Source: Bin87 sp965203855 (lineage in GTDB: Bacteria; Chloroflexota; Dehalococcoidia; Lucifugimonadales; UBA3495). Taken from it: a DNA stretch of 64,000 nucleotides. The stretch is taken from contig CBDBDN010000006.1 of NCBI GenBank assembly GCA_965203855.1, positions 62,001 to 126,000 of the forward strand, written 5' to 3'. A program made the translations under genes and the position numbers. Shown piece by piece: positions 1 to 8,599 of the stretch. Position 1 is the first letter of the stretch, and each line of letters begins with the position of its first letter. The notes below the pieces were generated by a model. That model was not told the origin of the DNA and did no database searches. It saw nothing but the letters and a program-made list of their open reading frames with translations.

Positions 1-197
1 CTCGCCGTTTTGCCGCTTTCGGGGTTATGCCCCTGCCTTGACCCGCCGGCGGTATGATGCCAGAATTGGGCCGGGCGTTTTGCCGTCCATCGATTGATTC
101 ATTCATCCGATTGATTCGTTCATCACATCCCCGCTCCGGCCGACGGCGCAGCGCCGGCGTCGGCCGCAATCGCAAGGGTAGTCAGGAGGCCAGCAAT

Positions 198-983
198 ATG
201 CTGATTTGCAAGTTTCGCACCGGCGACCGTGAAGCCTACGGCATCGTTGAGGATGATGCCGTGCTGGAAGTGCAGGGCGGCCTGTTTGACGGGCTGCAAA
301 AATCCGGCGGCAAGTATGCCCTCAGCTCGGTAAAGCTGCTGCCGCCGGTTACGCCGCCCACTTTCTACGCCGCCGGCATCAACTTTCCTGAACACGTAAC
401 CTGGGCCGCCCGGATGCGCGGCGAGGAACCCAACCTGCCCCAAAAGGCCGATGTTGGCTACCGCGCCGTCAACGCCCTTACCGGGACTGGGGACCCGATC
501 ATCGTTCCCGCCGACGCTACGGAGGAATTGCAGTACGAGGGCGAGGTTGTGGTTGTCATCGGCAAGGAATGCCGCAATGTCAGCGAGGCCGATGCCCTGG
601 ATTATGTGCTTGGCTACACCATCGGTAACGATGTGAGCGAGCGCTACTGGCAGCGCAACGACCGCACAATGTGGCGCGCCAAAAACACCGATACTTTCAA
701 GCCGATGGGCCCCTGGATTGCCACCGGGCTGAACCCGGACGAACTGCACGTGGTCATCAAAGTCAATGACCGGGTGGTCGGCGAATATGACCTTAACACG
801 GCGATTTTCGGGGTGCGGCACTATATCAGCGAGATGAGCAAATACCTGACGCTGGTTCCCGGCGATGTGCTGTGGATGGGCACGGATGGGGCTACCGAGA
901 ATATGAAAGACGGGGATGTTTGCGACATCAGCGTCAACGGCATCGGAACCCTGAGCAACCCGGTAGTGTGGGCGAAAGCCTGA
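198..983 (+). CDS. Fumarylacetoacetate hydrolase (FAH) family protein
   Basis: This 261-residue protein belongs to the FAH superfamily, whose members cleave or decarboxylate 2-oxo acids in degradation of aromatic and other carbon compounds. The metal-binding pattern is visible: E114 and E116 in YEGE and D145 in TIGNDVS. Lys163 and the following TFKPMGPW segment are also typical. I chose the ATG at 198 because AGGAGG lies 8 bases upstream and the protein then begins as the family does; an upstream in-frame extension to 54 lacks family character. The exact substrate cannot be told. It is followed after 10 bases by a DUF4234 gene, which may be co-transcribed. Confidence 0.88.
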   Translation: MLICKFRTGDREAYGIVEDDAVLEVQGGLFDGLQKSGGKYALSSVKLLPPVTPPTFYAAGINFPEHVTWAARMRGEEPNLPQKADVGYRAVNALTGTGDPIIVPADATEELQYEGEVVVVIGKECRNVSEADALDYVLGYTIGNDVSERYWQRNDRTMWRAKNTDTFKPMGPWIATGLNPDELHVVIKVNDRVVGEYDLNTAIFGVRHYISEMSKYLTLVPGDVLWMGTDGATENMKDGDVCDISVNGIGTLSNPVVWAKA

Positions 984-993
984 CCGGGCCGCT

Positions 994-1911
994 ATGACGG
1001 GTTCCGACAGCGCGCCGGCTTGCCCTCACTGCGGGGCGGCTTACGACCGAGAGCATCGTTTCTGCGGCAGCTGCGGCGGCCGGCTGCCAGCCGCAACGGG
1101 CCGTGATAATCCGGCGGCGCAGCGGCCGGATGTTCCGGTAAGTGCGCCGCCCGGTTCACCGCCGCCGGCACATACGGTGCCACTGCCGGATGCGTCCCGC
1201 CCATCCGCAGACCAAGATCTGGACCGTCTAGCCGGCCCGCGCTATGGAGAAACCCGGCAGCCGCGCCCGGCGCCGGTTCCGGCCGGCGCAGCCGGTACGG
1301 CCTACTACATTTCGCCCAACCGCGTCATCCTGCTGTCGCTGCTGACGACGGGATTGTACGCTTTCTATTGGATGTACCTGACCTGGCGGCATTACCGCGA
1401 CCACACCGGAGCGTCCGCTTATCCGGTATGCCACGCGCTAACTATAGTGTTACCGGTGTACCAGTTTTTCCGCTTGCACGCGCACATCCGGGCGTATCGT
1501 GAACTGATGGACGAATGGGGAGTTCCCAGCACGCTGAACCCGATGCTGTCAATCGGGCTGGCAGTGGCGGCGCTGGCCCTGCTTTGGGCGGCGACCCGGC
1601 TGGTGTCGGACGCCGCGACGCTTGGGGAACAGCCGTCAATAGTCGGCGTAGGGCTGTCGGAGACGCAGCGGATCGGCTACTTCGCCGCCAACGCCGCGCG
1701 GGCCGCGATAATGGCGGGGCTGATGTGGCAGGCGCAAGGCAACCTGAACCGCTACTGGCAGCGCCGCATCGGGATGCAGCTGGCACCGGCGCCGCTCAGC
1801 CTGGTTGAAATCGCCCTGGTTATCCTGGGCATAATCAACTGGATCGGCTGGACTATAATCCTGCTCAACCCGGAGCTGCTGGCAACGGCGTCAGATGGCT
1901 CGGATCAGTAA
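994..1911 (+). CDS. Zinc-ribbon plus DUF4234 membrane protein
   Basis: The 305-residue product opens with a zinc ribbon (C10, C13, C24, C27), continues with a Pro/Ala-rich linker to about residue 100, and then has a hydrophobic DUF4234-like region with several membrane segments (about 103-128, 180-205 and 265-290). The motif around LLTTGLYAFYWMY is characteristic of DUF4234. The role of this family is unknown; it probably sits in the cytoplasmic membrane with the ribbon on one face. No clear ribosome binding site precedes it, so translation is probably coupled to the FAH gene 10 bases upstream. Confidence 0.75.
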   Translation: MTGSDSAPACPHCGAAYDREHRFCGSCGGRLPAATGRDNPAAQRPDVPVSAPPGSPPPAHTVPLPDASRPSADQDLDRLAGPRYGETRQPRPAPVPAGAAGTAYYISPNRVILLSLLTTGLYAFYWMYLTWRHYRDHTGASAYPVCHALTIVLPVYQFFRLHAHIRAYRELMDEWGVPSTLNPMLSIGLAVAALALLWAATRLVSDAATLGEQPSIVGVGLSETQRIGYFAANAARAAIMAGLMWQAQGNLNRYWQRRIGMQLAPAPLSLVEIALVILGIINWIGWTIILLNPELLATASDGSDQ

Positions 1912-2041
1912 TTGCGACGGTCGTTGTAAAACCTGGTTGACGCCGTTGCTTGCTCGGCACTTGAAATAGGATTAGAAAGAACACCAGTGTGAGTACAGCG
2001 TAAATTGCCAGGGAATACGCAAATGCAGTAGAGATTTTCAT
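1865..2041 (-). CDS. Possible small single-span membrane protein (58 aa)
   Basis: An ATG at 2041 opens a 58-codon frame on the minus strand that ends in TGA and overlaps the 3' end of the DUF4234 gene tail to tail. Residues 5-27 are strongly hydrophobic, then basic residues (SKQRRQ) follow, the pattern of a single-span inner-membrane protein with a cytoplasmic tail. A weak GGA stands upstream. I do not recognise a family, and an open frame of this size can arise by chance in GC-rich DNA, so this is a tentative call. Confidence 0.3.
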   Translation of the reverse strand: MKISTAFAYSLAIYAVLTLVFFLILFQVPSKQRRQPGFTTTVAITDPSHLTPLPAAPG

Positions 2042-2122
2042 AGCTTCCAGCAGCAGCGAGCCGACGCCCGGATCAACGCGGATGTGGCACCGCTATTTGA
2101 TGTGGGCGTCGTTTTGCTGCAA

Positions 2123-2725
2123 TCAGTCGGCAGCGTTAGCATCGGAGCCGCGGGCGCCGTTTCGCACTGCGGTTAGAAAGGCAGCGAAGCTGGGACTGCG
2201 TTGAGCGATGGTATGAGCATCCAAGGCTCTGGCGATTCTTGCGGATGTTTGGGCAGTGTAAATACGGCTTGGCAGCAAGTCTTTGAGGTGCTGTTTCGGG
2301 TTTTGGATAGAGTCGGGCTGCGAAGCATCAACGTTGCCCAACGCCCGGCCGCCCAGATATTCTCGCAAATGACGCTCATCCGCAAAGAACCACGCTTCCA
2401 AATGCCATTGAGCATGAGCATAGTGAATGCCAAAAGGGATGCGTGTTCGGGACGCAACGTTGTGCGAGTTTTGCTTAAGCTGCTGCATGGCATCGCCCGC
2501 AGATTTGCCGTCAGTGTCAACCAGTACTACTACCTTGTCAGGCGGATGGCTTTCGTGTGGCAATGAGTAGATGATAGGATGCACAACATTGGGGGTGAGC
2601 TGGCGGTTGCGAGCGGGAATGCGAATGTCCACCGTAATGCCTTCCGGTTCCAAATGCGCCAGCAAATGTGGCAGCGCGCTCCGTTCCGTAGCCCCTGAAG
2701 CGATGACGACAACACGCTTGATCAT
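2123..2725 (-). CDS. Toprim-like (DUF4276-type) protein paired with an ATPase
   Basis: This 200-residue protein has two motifs of Toprim-fold proteins related to DUF4276: an acidic residue in a GATER loop near the N-terminus (E14) and a DTDG motif (D70, D72) after a hydrophobic strand, which would bind metal. A later HLEAWFFAD segment also resembles DUF4276. The start at 2725 has a good GGAGG upstream and lies 4 bases after the ATPase stop, so the two genes are a translationally coupled pair. Toprim proteins paired with ABC-type ATPases occur in defence systems such as PARIS and OLD/Gabija-like systems; that function here is inferred from architecture only. Confidence 0.62.
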   Translation of the reverse strand: MIKRVVVIASGATERSALPHLLAHLEPEGITVDIRIPARNRQLTPNVVHPIIYSLPHESHPPDKVVVLVDTDGKSAGDAMQQLKQNSHNVASRTRIPFGIHYAHAQWHLEAWFFADERHLREYLGGRALGNVDASQPDSIQNPKQHLKDLLPSRIYTAQTSARIARALDAHTIAQRSPSFAAFLTAVRNGARGSDANAAD

Positions 2726-2729
2726 GTAG

Positions 2730-3863
2730 TTAGCCTCCAAATCCTTTAGTTTCGTAGTATTGGCCGAGGCCAAACCCCGACGCTTCCAATCCTTTGCGAA
2801 CACCTTCCGGGTTCGCTTCGGGCGAGACAACCGTACCGCGGCTTATATCACGCTTGACGACATTCACCGCAGCAGGGTCGTCTATGTAATCCAGCACTAG
2901 AGGCGAGTGAGTAGTCACCAAGAATTGAGTCTGGTTGCGCGCCTCCAGGATATGTTCTACAAAGGCGCGCAGCGCAGTAGGGTGGATGTAGTTCTCCGGT
3001 TCCTCAATGCCAATCAAAGCGCTACCGGATTGTCCGTACAAGGCAGTCATCAATGCCAGTACGCGCAGCGTACCGCTGGACACGCCCATCTGGTTCACCG
3101 GGAATTGCAATCCCGGTTCGCGTTGCACAAAATAGAAGCGGTCCTCCGCATCTCTGGGTTCAATCTCGTCGGGAAGTCCTACAATCGACTGCGTCGCCTC
3201 GACAACCTGGTCGAGGATTTCAGGATGTGCGCTCCGCAGGCTGTAGAGTGTTTCGCCCAAGTTGCGGCCATAGGGGTCAAATCCGATGGCATCGGTCAGG
3301 TTCCAGTCTCGGCGCAGCAGGAATGGGCTGGGGTCAAAGAATCCCCAGCCGCCGACAAACTCTGCAATCTCCCGTCCGGGAAACGACGCATCAGCAGCGG
3401 CGGCGGTTAGAGCGCAGACCGACGCTCCTTGCAAAAGGTTCACTCTTTCGGTTTTTTCACCAGACCACCACCAGCCATGACCATTTTCTGAGTGCAGTAA
3501 CTGGGCCGGCGGTTGTCCTGGTTGGAACTGGCTAACACTCTCGGCCACATAGAAATCATAGGACTGTCTAGCTAACCGTACAGTCCACTCAAACCGGCGC
3601 TCTCCATCCTCTAGCACAATGGATAACTCGATCTGGCTAGCCTCTGCACCTTTCCAGGCCAGATTGAGCATACCGCCGCGCGAGAACATTGGCCCGCGAA
3701 AATCCCGCGCGCGGACTGCTTCGCTCAAAAAGCGCAGCGCGTCCAAAATCGCGCTTTTCCCCGATGCGTTGGCGCCGATGAACAAATTGAGGCGATCCAG
3801 CTCAACGGTTACTTCCCGCAGGCTGCGGTAGTTCTTTGCGGCAAGGGACAGGACTTTCATCAT
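2730..3863 (-). CDS. AAA/ABC-type ATPase (AAA_21, OLD-like)
   Basis: A 377-residue SMC/ABC-like ATPase. Walker A is GANASGKS (30-37), the signature-like motif is VSSGTLR (261-267), Walker B is LIGIEEPE (283-290) with a glutamate in the catalytic position, and the switch histidine is H319 in TTHSP. There is no coiled-coil arm, so the protein is the short AAA_21 type (DUF2813-like) and not RecF or SMC. It is the first gene of a two-gene unit with a Toprim-like protein. Such ATPases act as sensors or motors for a partner effector; the partner's activity here is unknown. Confidence 0.8.
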   Translation of the reverse strand: MMKVLSLAAKNYRSLREVTVELDRLNLFIGANASGKSAILDALRFLSEAVRARDFRGPMFSRGGMLNLAWKGAEASQIELSIVLEDGERRFEWTVRLARQSYDFYVAESVSQFQPGQPPAQLLHSENGHGWWWSGEKTERVNLLQGASVCALTAAAADASFPGREIAEFVGGWGFFDPSPFLLRRDWNLTDAIGFDPYGRNLGETLYSLRSAHPEILDQVVEATQSIVGLPDEIEPRDAEDRFYFVQREPGLQFPVNQMGVSSGTLRVLALMTALYGQSGSALIGIEEPENYIHPTALRAFVEHILEARNQTQFLVTTHSPLVLDYIDDPAAVNVVKRDISRGTVVSPEANPEGVRKGLEASGFGLGQYYETKGFGG

Positions 3864-3923
3864 CGTATCCTATTGGTTGTTGGGGGCTATGCCCTGGCAG
3901 TCGGCGGCTGGCTGGCCTTAGGA

Positions 3924-4448
3924 CTACGGGTCAAGTATGTCGCGCACCGCGCACTGAAAACCGGGAATTGCCGCGCCGCCGTCCAGCGGATGCGTCGCTA
4001 TCGTGCGGGTTGCGGGATACACCGCCCAGACCATAGCGACGCCGTAGCGGTGCCACATTGCAATCCGGTCGGCGATTTCTCCGGGCCGGTCGCTGGGCGA
4101 CGCAATCTCCGCTACCAGGTCAGGTATTACTTCGTAACACCCCGGAACTCGCACCGCCAGCGGCAGTTTTTCCGCCAATATATAGAGGACATCGGGTTCG
4201 CGCACCGTATCCGGGCTGCGTTCCAGACGCACGCCGGCGTCAGAGCCGCCTACCCGGCCCATACGCCGCGGTCGGACATATGCCAGGAGCGTGGCGCCCA
4301 ACGCCATTGCAATTTCGCCGTGTTCACCGCCAACGGACATAGTTTCTTGTAAAACCCCTTTTACCAGTTCGCCTTTGACGCCATTGCCGGACAGTCGCAG
4401 CAAGTCATCGGCGGTCAGCAGTTCCTGGCCGATAGTTGTCGTAGTCAT
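3924..4448 (-). CDS. Uma2 family (DUF820) endonuclease-like protein
   Basis: The 174-residue protein has the Uma2 core: an N-terminal DLLRLSGNGVKGELVKG segment, the REPDVLYI strand, PDLVAEIASPSDR carrying the E of the PD-(D/E)XK-like site, and AMVWAVYP near the C-terminus. Uma2 proteins are restriction-endonuclease-fold proteins that are highly multiplied in cyanobacteria and Chloroflexota; their role is unsettled. GGAGGGC upstream supports the ATG at 4448. This is the smallest of three Uma2 genes in the window and lacks the C-terminal coiled coil of the other two. It follows the alpha/beta hydrolase gene by 48 bases. Confidence 0.85.
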   Translation of the reverse strand: MTTTTIGQELLTADDLLRLSGNGVKGELVKGVLQETMSVGGEHGEIAMALGATLLAYVRPRRMGRVGGSDAGVRLERSPDTVREPDVLYILAEKLPLAVRVPGCYEVIPDLVAEIASPSDRPGEIADRIAMWHRYGVAMVWAVYPATRTIATHPLDGGAAIPGFQCAVRDILDP

Positions 4449-4496
4449 AGCCGCCCTCCGCTGGCCGGCGCCGGGATTGGGATGACGCGCGCCGGC

Positions 4497-5276
4497 CTAG
4501 AAAAAGGCCGCTGCGATCCGCGCGAATTCGTCGGGCTTTTCGATTTGGGGGGAATGGCCGCAGTTGGGGATGACGGTTACTTGAGCGCCGGCGATGGCCT
4601 GGCGGTACAAGTCGGCGCATTCCGCCGGCACCAGGTTGTCGTTTTCGCCCCACACGATATGCGTGGGGATGCTGACGCGGCCCAGCTTGGCGGGCAGGCG
4701 GGGGTTGTGCATATACGGGCGCCAGGTGAGGCGGATGGACATTTCGCGGTCGCGCTCGGCCATTTCGGCCTGCTCCGGAGTAGGCGCGCTGCCGAACAGC
4801 TCCTCCCATTCGGGGACTTGCGCCGGGTCGTGATACGCCAGGTCGCGCACCTGCTGCGGATTGATGATAAAGATGTCGGTGATTTCGCCCTGCTGCGGCT
4901 TGATGCCGGCCGCGCCCACCAGCATAACCTTGCTGAAAGCGTGGCCGGTCATTGAGAGCATTTCAGCGGCTAGCCAACCGCCCATCGAAAACCCGATGAC
5001 GCGCACGTTTTCCAGCCCTTCCTGCTCCTGATACCAGGTATAGAAGCAGGCCAGATCCGGCATCGTTTCTACCCAGGCGGGACGGTCGCTTTTGCCGTAG
5101 CCGGGATGGGAGGGCAGATAGACGGTGAACTTTTCGGCAAGGGCCTGCGCGTAGCGGCGCGGGCCGGCATTGCCGCCGGCGCCGTGCAGCACCAGCAGGG
5201 GATCGCCGGCGCCGCCCTTATAGACTTGCAGGCTGCTGCCGGCAACGCTGACAGTTTGTTCGGTAAAGTTTGCCAT
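4497..5276 (-). CDS. Alpha/beta hydrolase
   Basis: A 259-residue alpha/beta-fold hydrolase. The oxyanion-hole motif LHGAGG, the nucleophile elbow GFSMGG and the terminal histidine in NCGHSP are present, and an aspartate near WGENDNLVP completes the usual triad. Similar proteins cleave C-C bonds or esters in degradation pathways; the substrate cannot be assigned. The start at 5276 is supported by AAAGGAGA upstream; a longer frame to 5336 has no such support. It lies between the PaREP1-like pair and a Uma2 gene. Confidence 0.85.
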   Translation of the reverse strand: MANFTEQTVSVAGSSLQVYKGGAGDPLLVLHGAGGNAGPRRYAQALAEKFTVYLPSHPGYGKSDRPAWVETMPDLACFYTWYQEQEGLENVRVIGFSMGGWLAAEMLSMTGHAFSKVMLVGAAGIKPQQGEITDIFIINPQQVRDLAYHDPAQVPEWEELFGSAPTPEQAEMAERDREMSIRLTWRPYMHNPRLPAKLGRVSIPTHIVWGENDNLVPAECADLYRQAIAGAQVTVIPNCGHSPQIEKPDEFARIAAAFF

Positions 5277-5348
5277 TGGTAGTAATCTCCTTTGAGGGTT
5301 TAAGCGCAAGGACAATACGCGTTTGCGCTTTGGCATGGCGCATTCAGG

Positions 5349-5717
5349 CTAGGATAGGCTATGCAGCGTGCTGATGAATTCGGTAATCGGTTCTTTGGCG
5401 CGACGGATTTGGTCGGCATCAAACACGCGGTCGCCGTAAAAGCCCTGGTGCAAGTCGGACGCCATTTTATACTGCCCCGATAGATGCGGAGGCGCCCGTT
5501 CCTCATCAATCAGCCGTTCAATGGCGATGGCAAGCAATCTGTGCGTACCGTGATGCCAGCCCCTGCGTCCGGCGGCGGATTTGACGGCGTGAGCGGCAGC
5601 GCCCCAGAGCAGTTCACAGGCTATTTCCAGCTCGCCACGCGCCAGTTCATTATCTACCAGAGCCAGGAAATGCTGGCTGCGTTCCGTGTAATATGCGACG
5701 GGGCGGGGCCTGAGCAT
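5349..5717 (-). CDS. PaREP1/HEPN-like small helical protein, copy 2
   Basis: This 122-residue, mostly helical protein shows the layout of PaREP1/HEPN-like proteins: an AYYTERSQHFLALVDNELARG helix pair, LLWGAAAHAVKSAA, and a C-terminal region ending in an acidic helix. It resembles its upstream neighbour (5717-6130) and a third gene at 32.1 kb, so it is part of a local family. The start is placed at 5717 because the ATG overlaps the preceding stop codon (TGATG). An earlier in-frame start lies inside the neighbour. HEPN proteins can be toxins or RNases, but no RxxxxH motif is obvious here. Confidence 0.65.
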   Translation of the reverse strand: MLRPRPVAYYTERSQHFLALVDNELARGELEIACELLWGAAAHAVKSAAGRRGWHHGTHRLLAIAIERLIDEERAPPHLSGQYKMASDLHQGFYGDRVFDADQIRRAKEPITEFISTLHSLS

Positions 5718-6130
5718 CAGTCCATCGCCTCCAGCATTTTGAGGAACGCACTCACCGGCTCGCGACAGTAGGTTAACTCGCTCCTCAACAGCGGGATTTC
5801 CCACTCCCGGTCAATCCGGTCAAAGCTGTGGGCGATGAAAAAATTGGTGTTCAGGTCAATGGAGCCTTCCTCATGGTCAATCAGGTAGTTGATGACTTGG
5901 CCGAGTTCCCAATTGTCGGAGTAGGGCAGGCGGCGGCGGGCGGCGGCAGCCCGGACGCCGTGGGCCGCCGCTTCCCACAACGCTTGGGACGCTGCTTCCA
6001 GTTCGCCCCGTTCCAGCAGGATGTCAACCAGCGCCAAAGAGCGCCAGCTTTCCGCCCGGTGATGGGCAACGGCGTCGCCGACGGCATCGGTTACGGCATT
6101 GGCGGCGGCATCGAATGTTAGGGTAGTCAT
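5717..6130 (-). CDS. PaREP1/HEPN-like small helical protein, copy 1
   Basis: A 137-residue helical protein with the same core as the next gene: AESWRSLALVDILLERGELEAA, LWEAAAHGVRAAA and a C-terminal helical segment. The ATG at 6130 follows GGAGGATAAGG. The stop overlaps the next start by one base, so the two products are made together and probably assemble together. The family is known from archaeal PaREP1 and from HEPN-domain proteins; function here is unknown. Confidence 0.65.
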   Translation of the reverse strand: MTTLTFDAAANAVTDAVGDAVAHHRAESWRSLALVDILLERGELEAASQALWEAAAHGVRAAAARRRLPYSDNWELGQVINYLIDHEEGSIDLNTNFFIAHSFDRIDREWEIPLLRSELTYCREPVSAFLKMLEAMD

Positions 6131-6270
6131 AGCGGCCTTATCCTCCAAATTGCAGTGCCAGTATAGCAAACGGATTTAGCCGGCCGGCGCCAGCGCGGCT
6201 AAATCCTGGATAAAGGCAAATATGGCCGCAATGCCCTGGGGCTGCGGCCAAATCGGCAGCCAATTCTGTC

Positions 6271-6350
6271 CGGCGTCTCAACCGTCATTCCGGCGTCTCA
6301 ACCGTCATTCCGGCGTCTCAACCGTCATTCCGGCGTCCTAACCGTCATTC
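6271..6350. repeat. Tandem 20-bp repeat, 4 copies
   Basis: The unit CGGCGTCTCAACCGTCATTC is repeated four times with one change in the last copy. The unit contains the half-site CCGTCATTCCGGCG of the dispersed palindrome found elsewhere in the window, and a complete palindromic copy follows at about 6341-6365. It lies between the PaREP1-like pair and a secreted-protein gene. There is no unique spacer, so it is not a CRISPR array. Confidence 0.9.
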
Positions 6351-6376
6351 CGGCGCACGCCGGAATCTGCCGGGGA

Positions 6377-7040
6377 TTACTGGTCGGCCGGGCGGAAAAT
6401 GGGGCGGTATCCGGTGCAGTGGGCGATTTGCTGTCCGTCGGCGTCGACCCAAACCCAGCCAATCATAGAGACCCGGCTGGCGGTCATAAACAGCGCGCGG
6501 TCCTCGTCAGGCGCAAACTCGCTCCAGTCGTAGCGCCGTCCGCAGTAAAAGCCGGTGCCGGTTACGCCGACCGTCACGCCGCTATGGTGATGCTCTCGAG
6601 GCACGGAATTGATTGTAGTCGTGGCGCTGCCCACGCTTACCGTGAAATTGCCGCGCTGACGCATCACGTTCGATGAAGTCAAATCACGTGGATATACATC
6701 GCCAACAGTGGTCGTACAGCCGTTGCCTTCTGGAGAAGTAATGACAGTGCCGTCGGGAACAGTTACTTGCGTCGCTCCCTCCGGAATCAGGACCAGGCCG
6801 CTGGCCAGGGTAATAGCGCAGCCTCCGCCATCGTCGGACACCTGCCGCCAGTAGTTGCCCGCATTAAAGTAAAAGGACTGGCCATTGGGGAGGTTATACC
6901 CGGTAAGGTAGCGGGTATAGACGGCGTGCGCTTCCGCGGTTCCCCCCCCCCCCGAGTTTAAGGCCGGTGAAAGCGGCAATGCCGGCGGCAACGACGCCGA
7001 CGGCAAGAATGCTGATGATAAAGTTCCGGGTAGTCAACAT
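6377..7040 (-). CDS. Secreted or membrane-anchored protein split by a G12 tract
   Basis: The ATG at 7040 (GGAG upstream) begins a typical signal or anchor sequence, MLTTRNFIISILAVGVVAAG, and runs into a tract of 12 G (coding strand; 6942-6953). In the sequence as given that frame stops soon after (about residue 47). One base fewer would join it to the long downstream frame (6377 to about 6953), a glycine- and threonine-rich extracellular-like domain ending in an FRPADQ tail with paired cysteines. Both halves make sense only together. Either the tract is a phase-variable switch in the off state or the base count is wrong. I do not recognise the domain. Confidence 0.6.
6942..6953. repeat. C12/G12 homopolymer inside a coding region
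   Basis: Twelve consecutive C on the plus strand encode glycine codons on the minus strand, exactly where the reading frame of the secreted-protein gene breaks. A tract of this length is prone to slippage in replication and in sequencing. Confidence 0.95.
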
Positions 7041-7200
7041 AGCGGGCTCCTTGTGCCGGTGTGGTCTTATGGGCTGTGGGCAAATCAGCAGCCAAAGATT
7101 CCGGCGTGCGCCGGAATGACGGTTGAGACGGCGGAATGACGGTATGAAGGTTGGGATGCCGGTATGAACGGCGAAACGATGGCGCATTTGACCGCATATA

Positions 7201-8370
7201 TTAGTATGCGGCCCGCAGCACTTCCATTATCGGCCCGGCGTCGCGGACGGGTTTGGGGTTGCTGCTGAGGCTGCGGTCGTGCAGCGTGGCAGCGGCGATG
7301 TATTCCAGGCCGTCCTCAGGGACGCCGGCCTCGCGCAGTGTGCGGGGCAGTTCCAGCTCACGGCAAAGGGCATCCACGGCATCGGCGGCGGCCAGGCCGG
7401 CTTCCGCATCGGTCATACTGCCGCTGGCAACGCCGATGGCCTCGGCAATCAGACGCTGCCGGTCGGCGCAGGCGTCCAGGTTGTAGCGCATCGTGTGGGG
7501 CAGCAGGATGGCGTTGGCCTCGCCGTGCGGCACCCCGTACAGCCCGCCGACATGGTGGCAGACCGCCGTATTCAGGCCGAGCCCGCCGAATGACGCCAGC
7601 GAGGCCATGGCGCAGGCCGTCTTGGTGTTGAGCAAGGTATCAATGTCGCCGTCCCGGCAGCGGGGCAGGTTGTCAAAAAGCAGCCGGATGGCGTGCAGGG
7701 CCATGCCGTCGCCGATGGGGTTATGTCCGGTGGAATAGACCGTTTCAATGGCGATACGCAGCTGCCCGATGGCGGTGGAAACCAGAATCCGCAGCGGAGT
7801 AGTGGCCAGGGCCTGGCCGTCCAGGATGACGGCGCGGTGGGTTACGCCGGCGCCGGCGATAATCAGCTTGCGGCCCAGCCGATGGTCGGTAATGCCGCCG
7901 CCGCCGCGACTGAACTCGGCGCAGCCCATCGTAGTCGGCACGCTGATGATGGGCAGCTTGGGCGACGGCGTGGGCGGCACCGTGATTTTATCCGGCGGCT
8001 CAAAGATGATTTCGTAGTCGTGAATGTCGCCGCCTTCGGCCAGCAGGGTAGCCATCGCTTTGGTAGTGTCGTGGGTACTGCCGCCGCCGACGCTGATAAA
8101 GATGTCGGGCTGCGTTTCCTGGGCCATGGCGACGCCGGCCGCCACGGTTTCCACCGGCGAATGGGGCTGCACGCCGGAATAAGTTCCGACATAGCGCGCG
8201 CCCAACGCATCCCGCACGCGGGGAACGACATTGCAGGCGTTGAGGATGGTCGGGCCGCAGGTAATCAGGGCGCGGCTGGCGCCGAGAGCGTCCAGCTCGG
8301 CGGGCAAGGCGTCAATAGCGGCGGCGGCGCAGATGATGTCCTGGTGCAGGGGATTGTAGCGGTACTGCAA
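7201..8370 (-). CDS. Iron-containing alcohol dehydrogenase
   Basis: A 389-residue group III alcohol dehydrogenase-type protein. The nucleotide-binding GGGSTHD motif is present, followed by a PTT motif (ISVPTTMG). Candidate iron ligands are the aspartate and histidine of DGMALHA and the histidines of CHHVGGLYGVPHGEAN. Such enzymes reduce aldehydes or maleylacetate with NAD(P)H; the substrate is not predictable. I place the start at a TTG (8370) because AAGGAGA lies 7 bases upstream and homology begins there; sequence farther upstream is part of a repeat element. Confidence 0.82.
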   Translation of the reverse strand: MQYRYNPLHQDIICAAAAIDALPAELDALGASRALITCGPTILNACNVVPRVRDALGARYVGTYSGVQPHSPVETVAAGVAMAQETQPDIFISVGGGSTHDTTKAMATLLAEGGDIHDYEIIFEPPDKITVPPTPSPKLPIISVPTTMGCAEFSRGGGGITDHRLGRKLIIAGAGVTHRAVILDGQALATTPLRILVSTAIGQLRIAIETVYSTGHNPIGDGMALHAIRLLFDNLPRCRDGDIDTLLNTKTACAMASLASFGGLGLNTAVCHHVGGLYGVPHGEANAILLPHTMRYNLDACADRQRLIAEAIGVASGSMTDAEAGLAAADAVDALCRELELPRTLREAGVPEDGLEYIAAATLHDRSLSSNPKPVRDAGPIMEVLRAAY

Positions 8371-8414
8371 AATCGATCTCCTTTGGCTCCGGTGATACCG
8401 GACTGTTTGGCCAG

Positions 8415-8595
8415 GGCGTGTGGTCAATTTACGATTTACCGCAGTCCAGCGTATGTTTTCGTCATTTGGATCCTCATGCAACCGTCATTCCGGCGCAAGC
8501 CGGAATCTATTCTTGCCGGAGCCATTACCGTAGTGCGGGATGCGACGCTGGATTCCGGCTTGCGCCGGAATGACGGTGAATATGACCATACTCGC
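8415..8595. mobile_element. MITE-like element, copy A
   Basis: About 181 bp with ends that are imperfect inverted repeats: GGCGTGTGGTCAATTT on the left and, read inversely, a GGTCATATTC end on the right. Inside are two palindromes (ATTCCGGCGCAAGCCGGAAT and ATTCCGGCTTGCGCCGGAAT) and a conserved stretch containing ATTTACCGCAGTCC. No coding capacity is seen. Copy E and copy B carry the same parts in the opposite orientation. Confidence 0.7.
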
Positions 8596-8599
8596 TGGA

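Noticed and set aside
6271..6350. Possible CRISPR array
   Set aside because: The four 20-bp units are directly tandem with no spacers and no cas genes.
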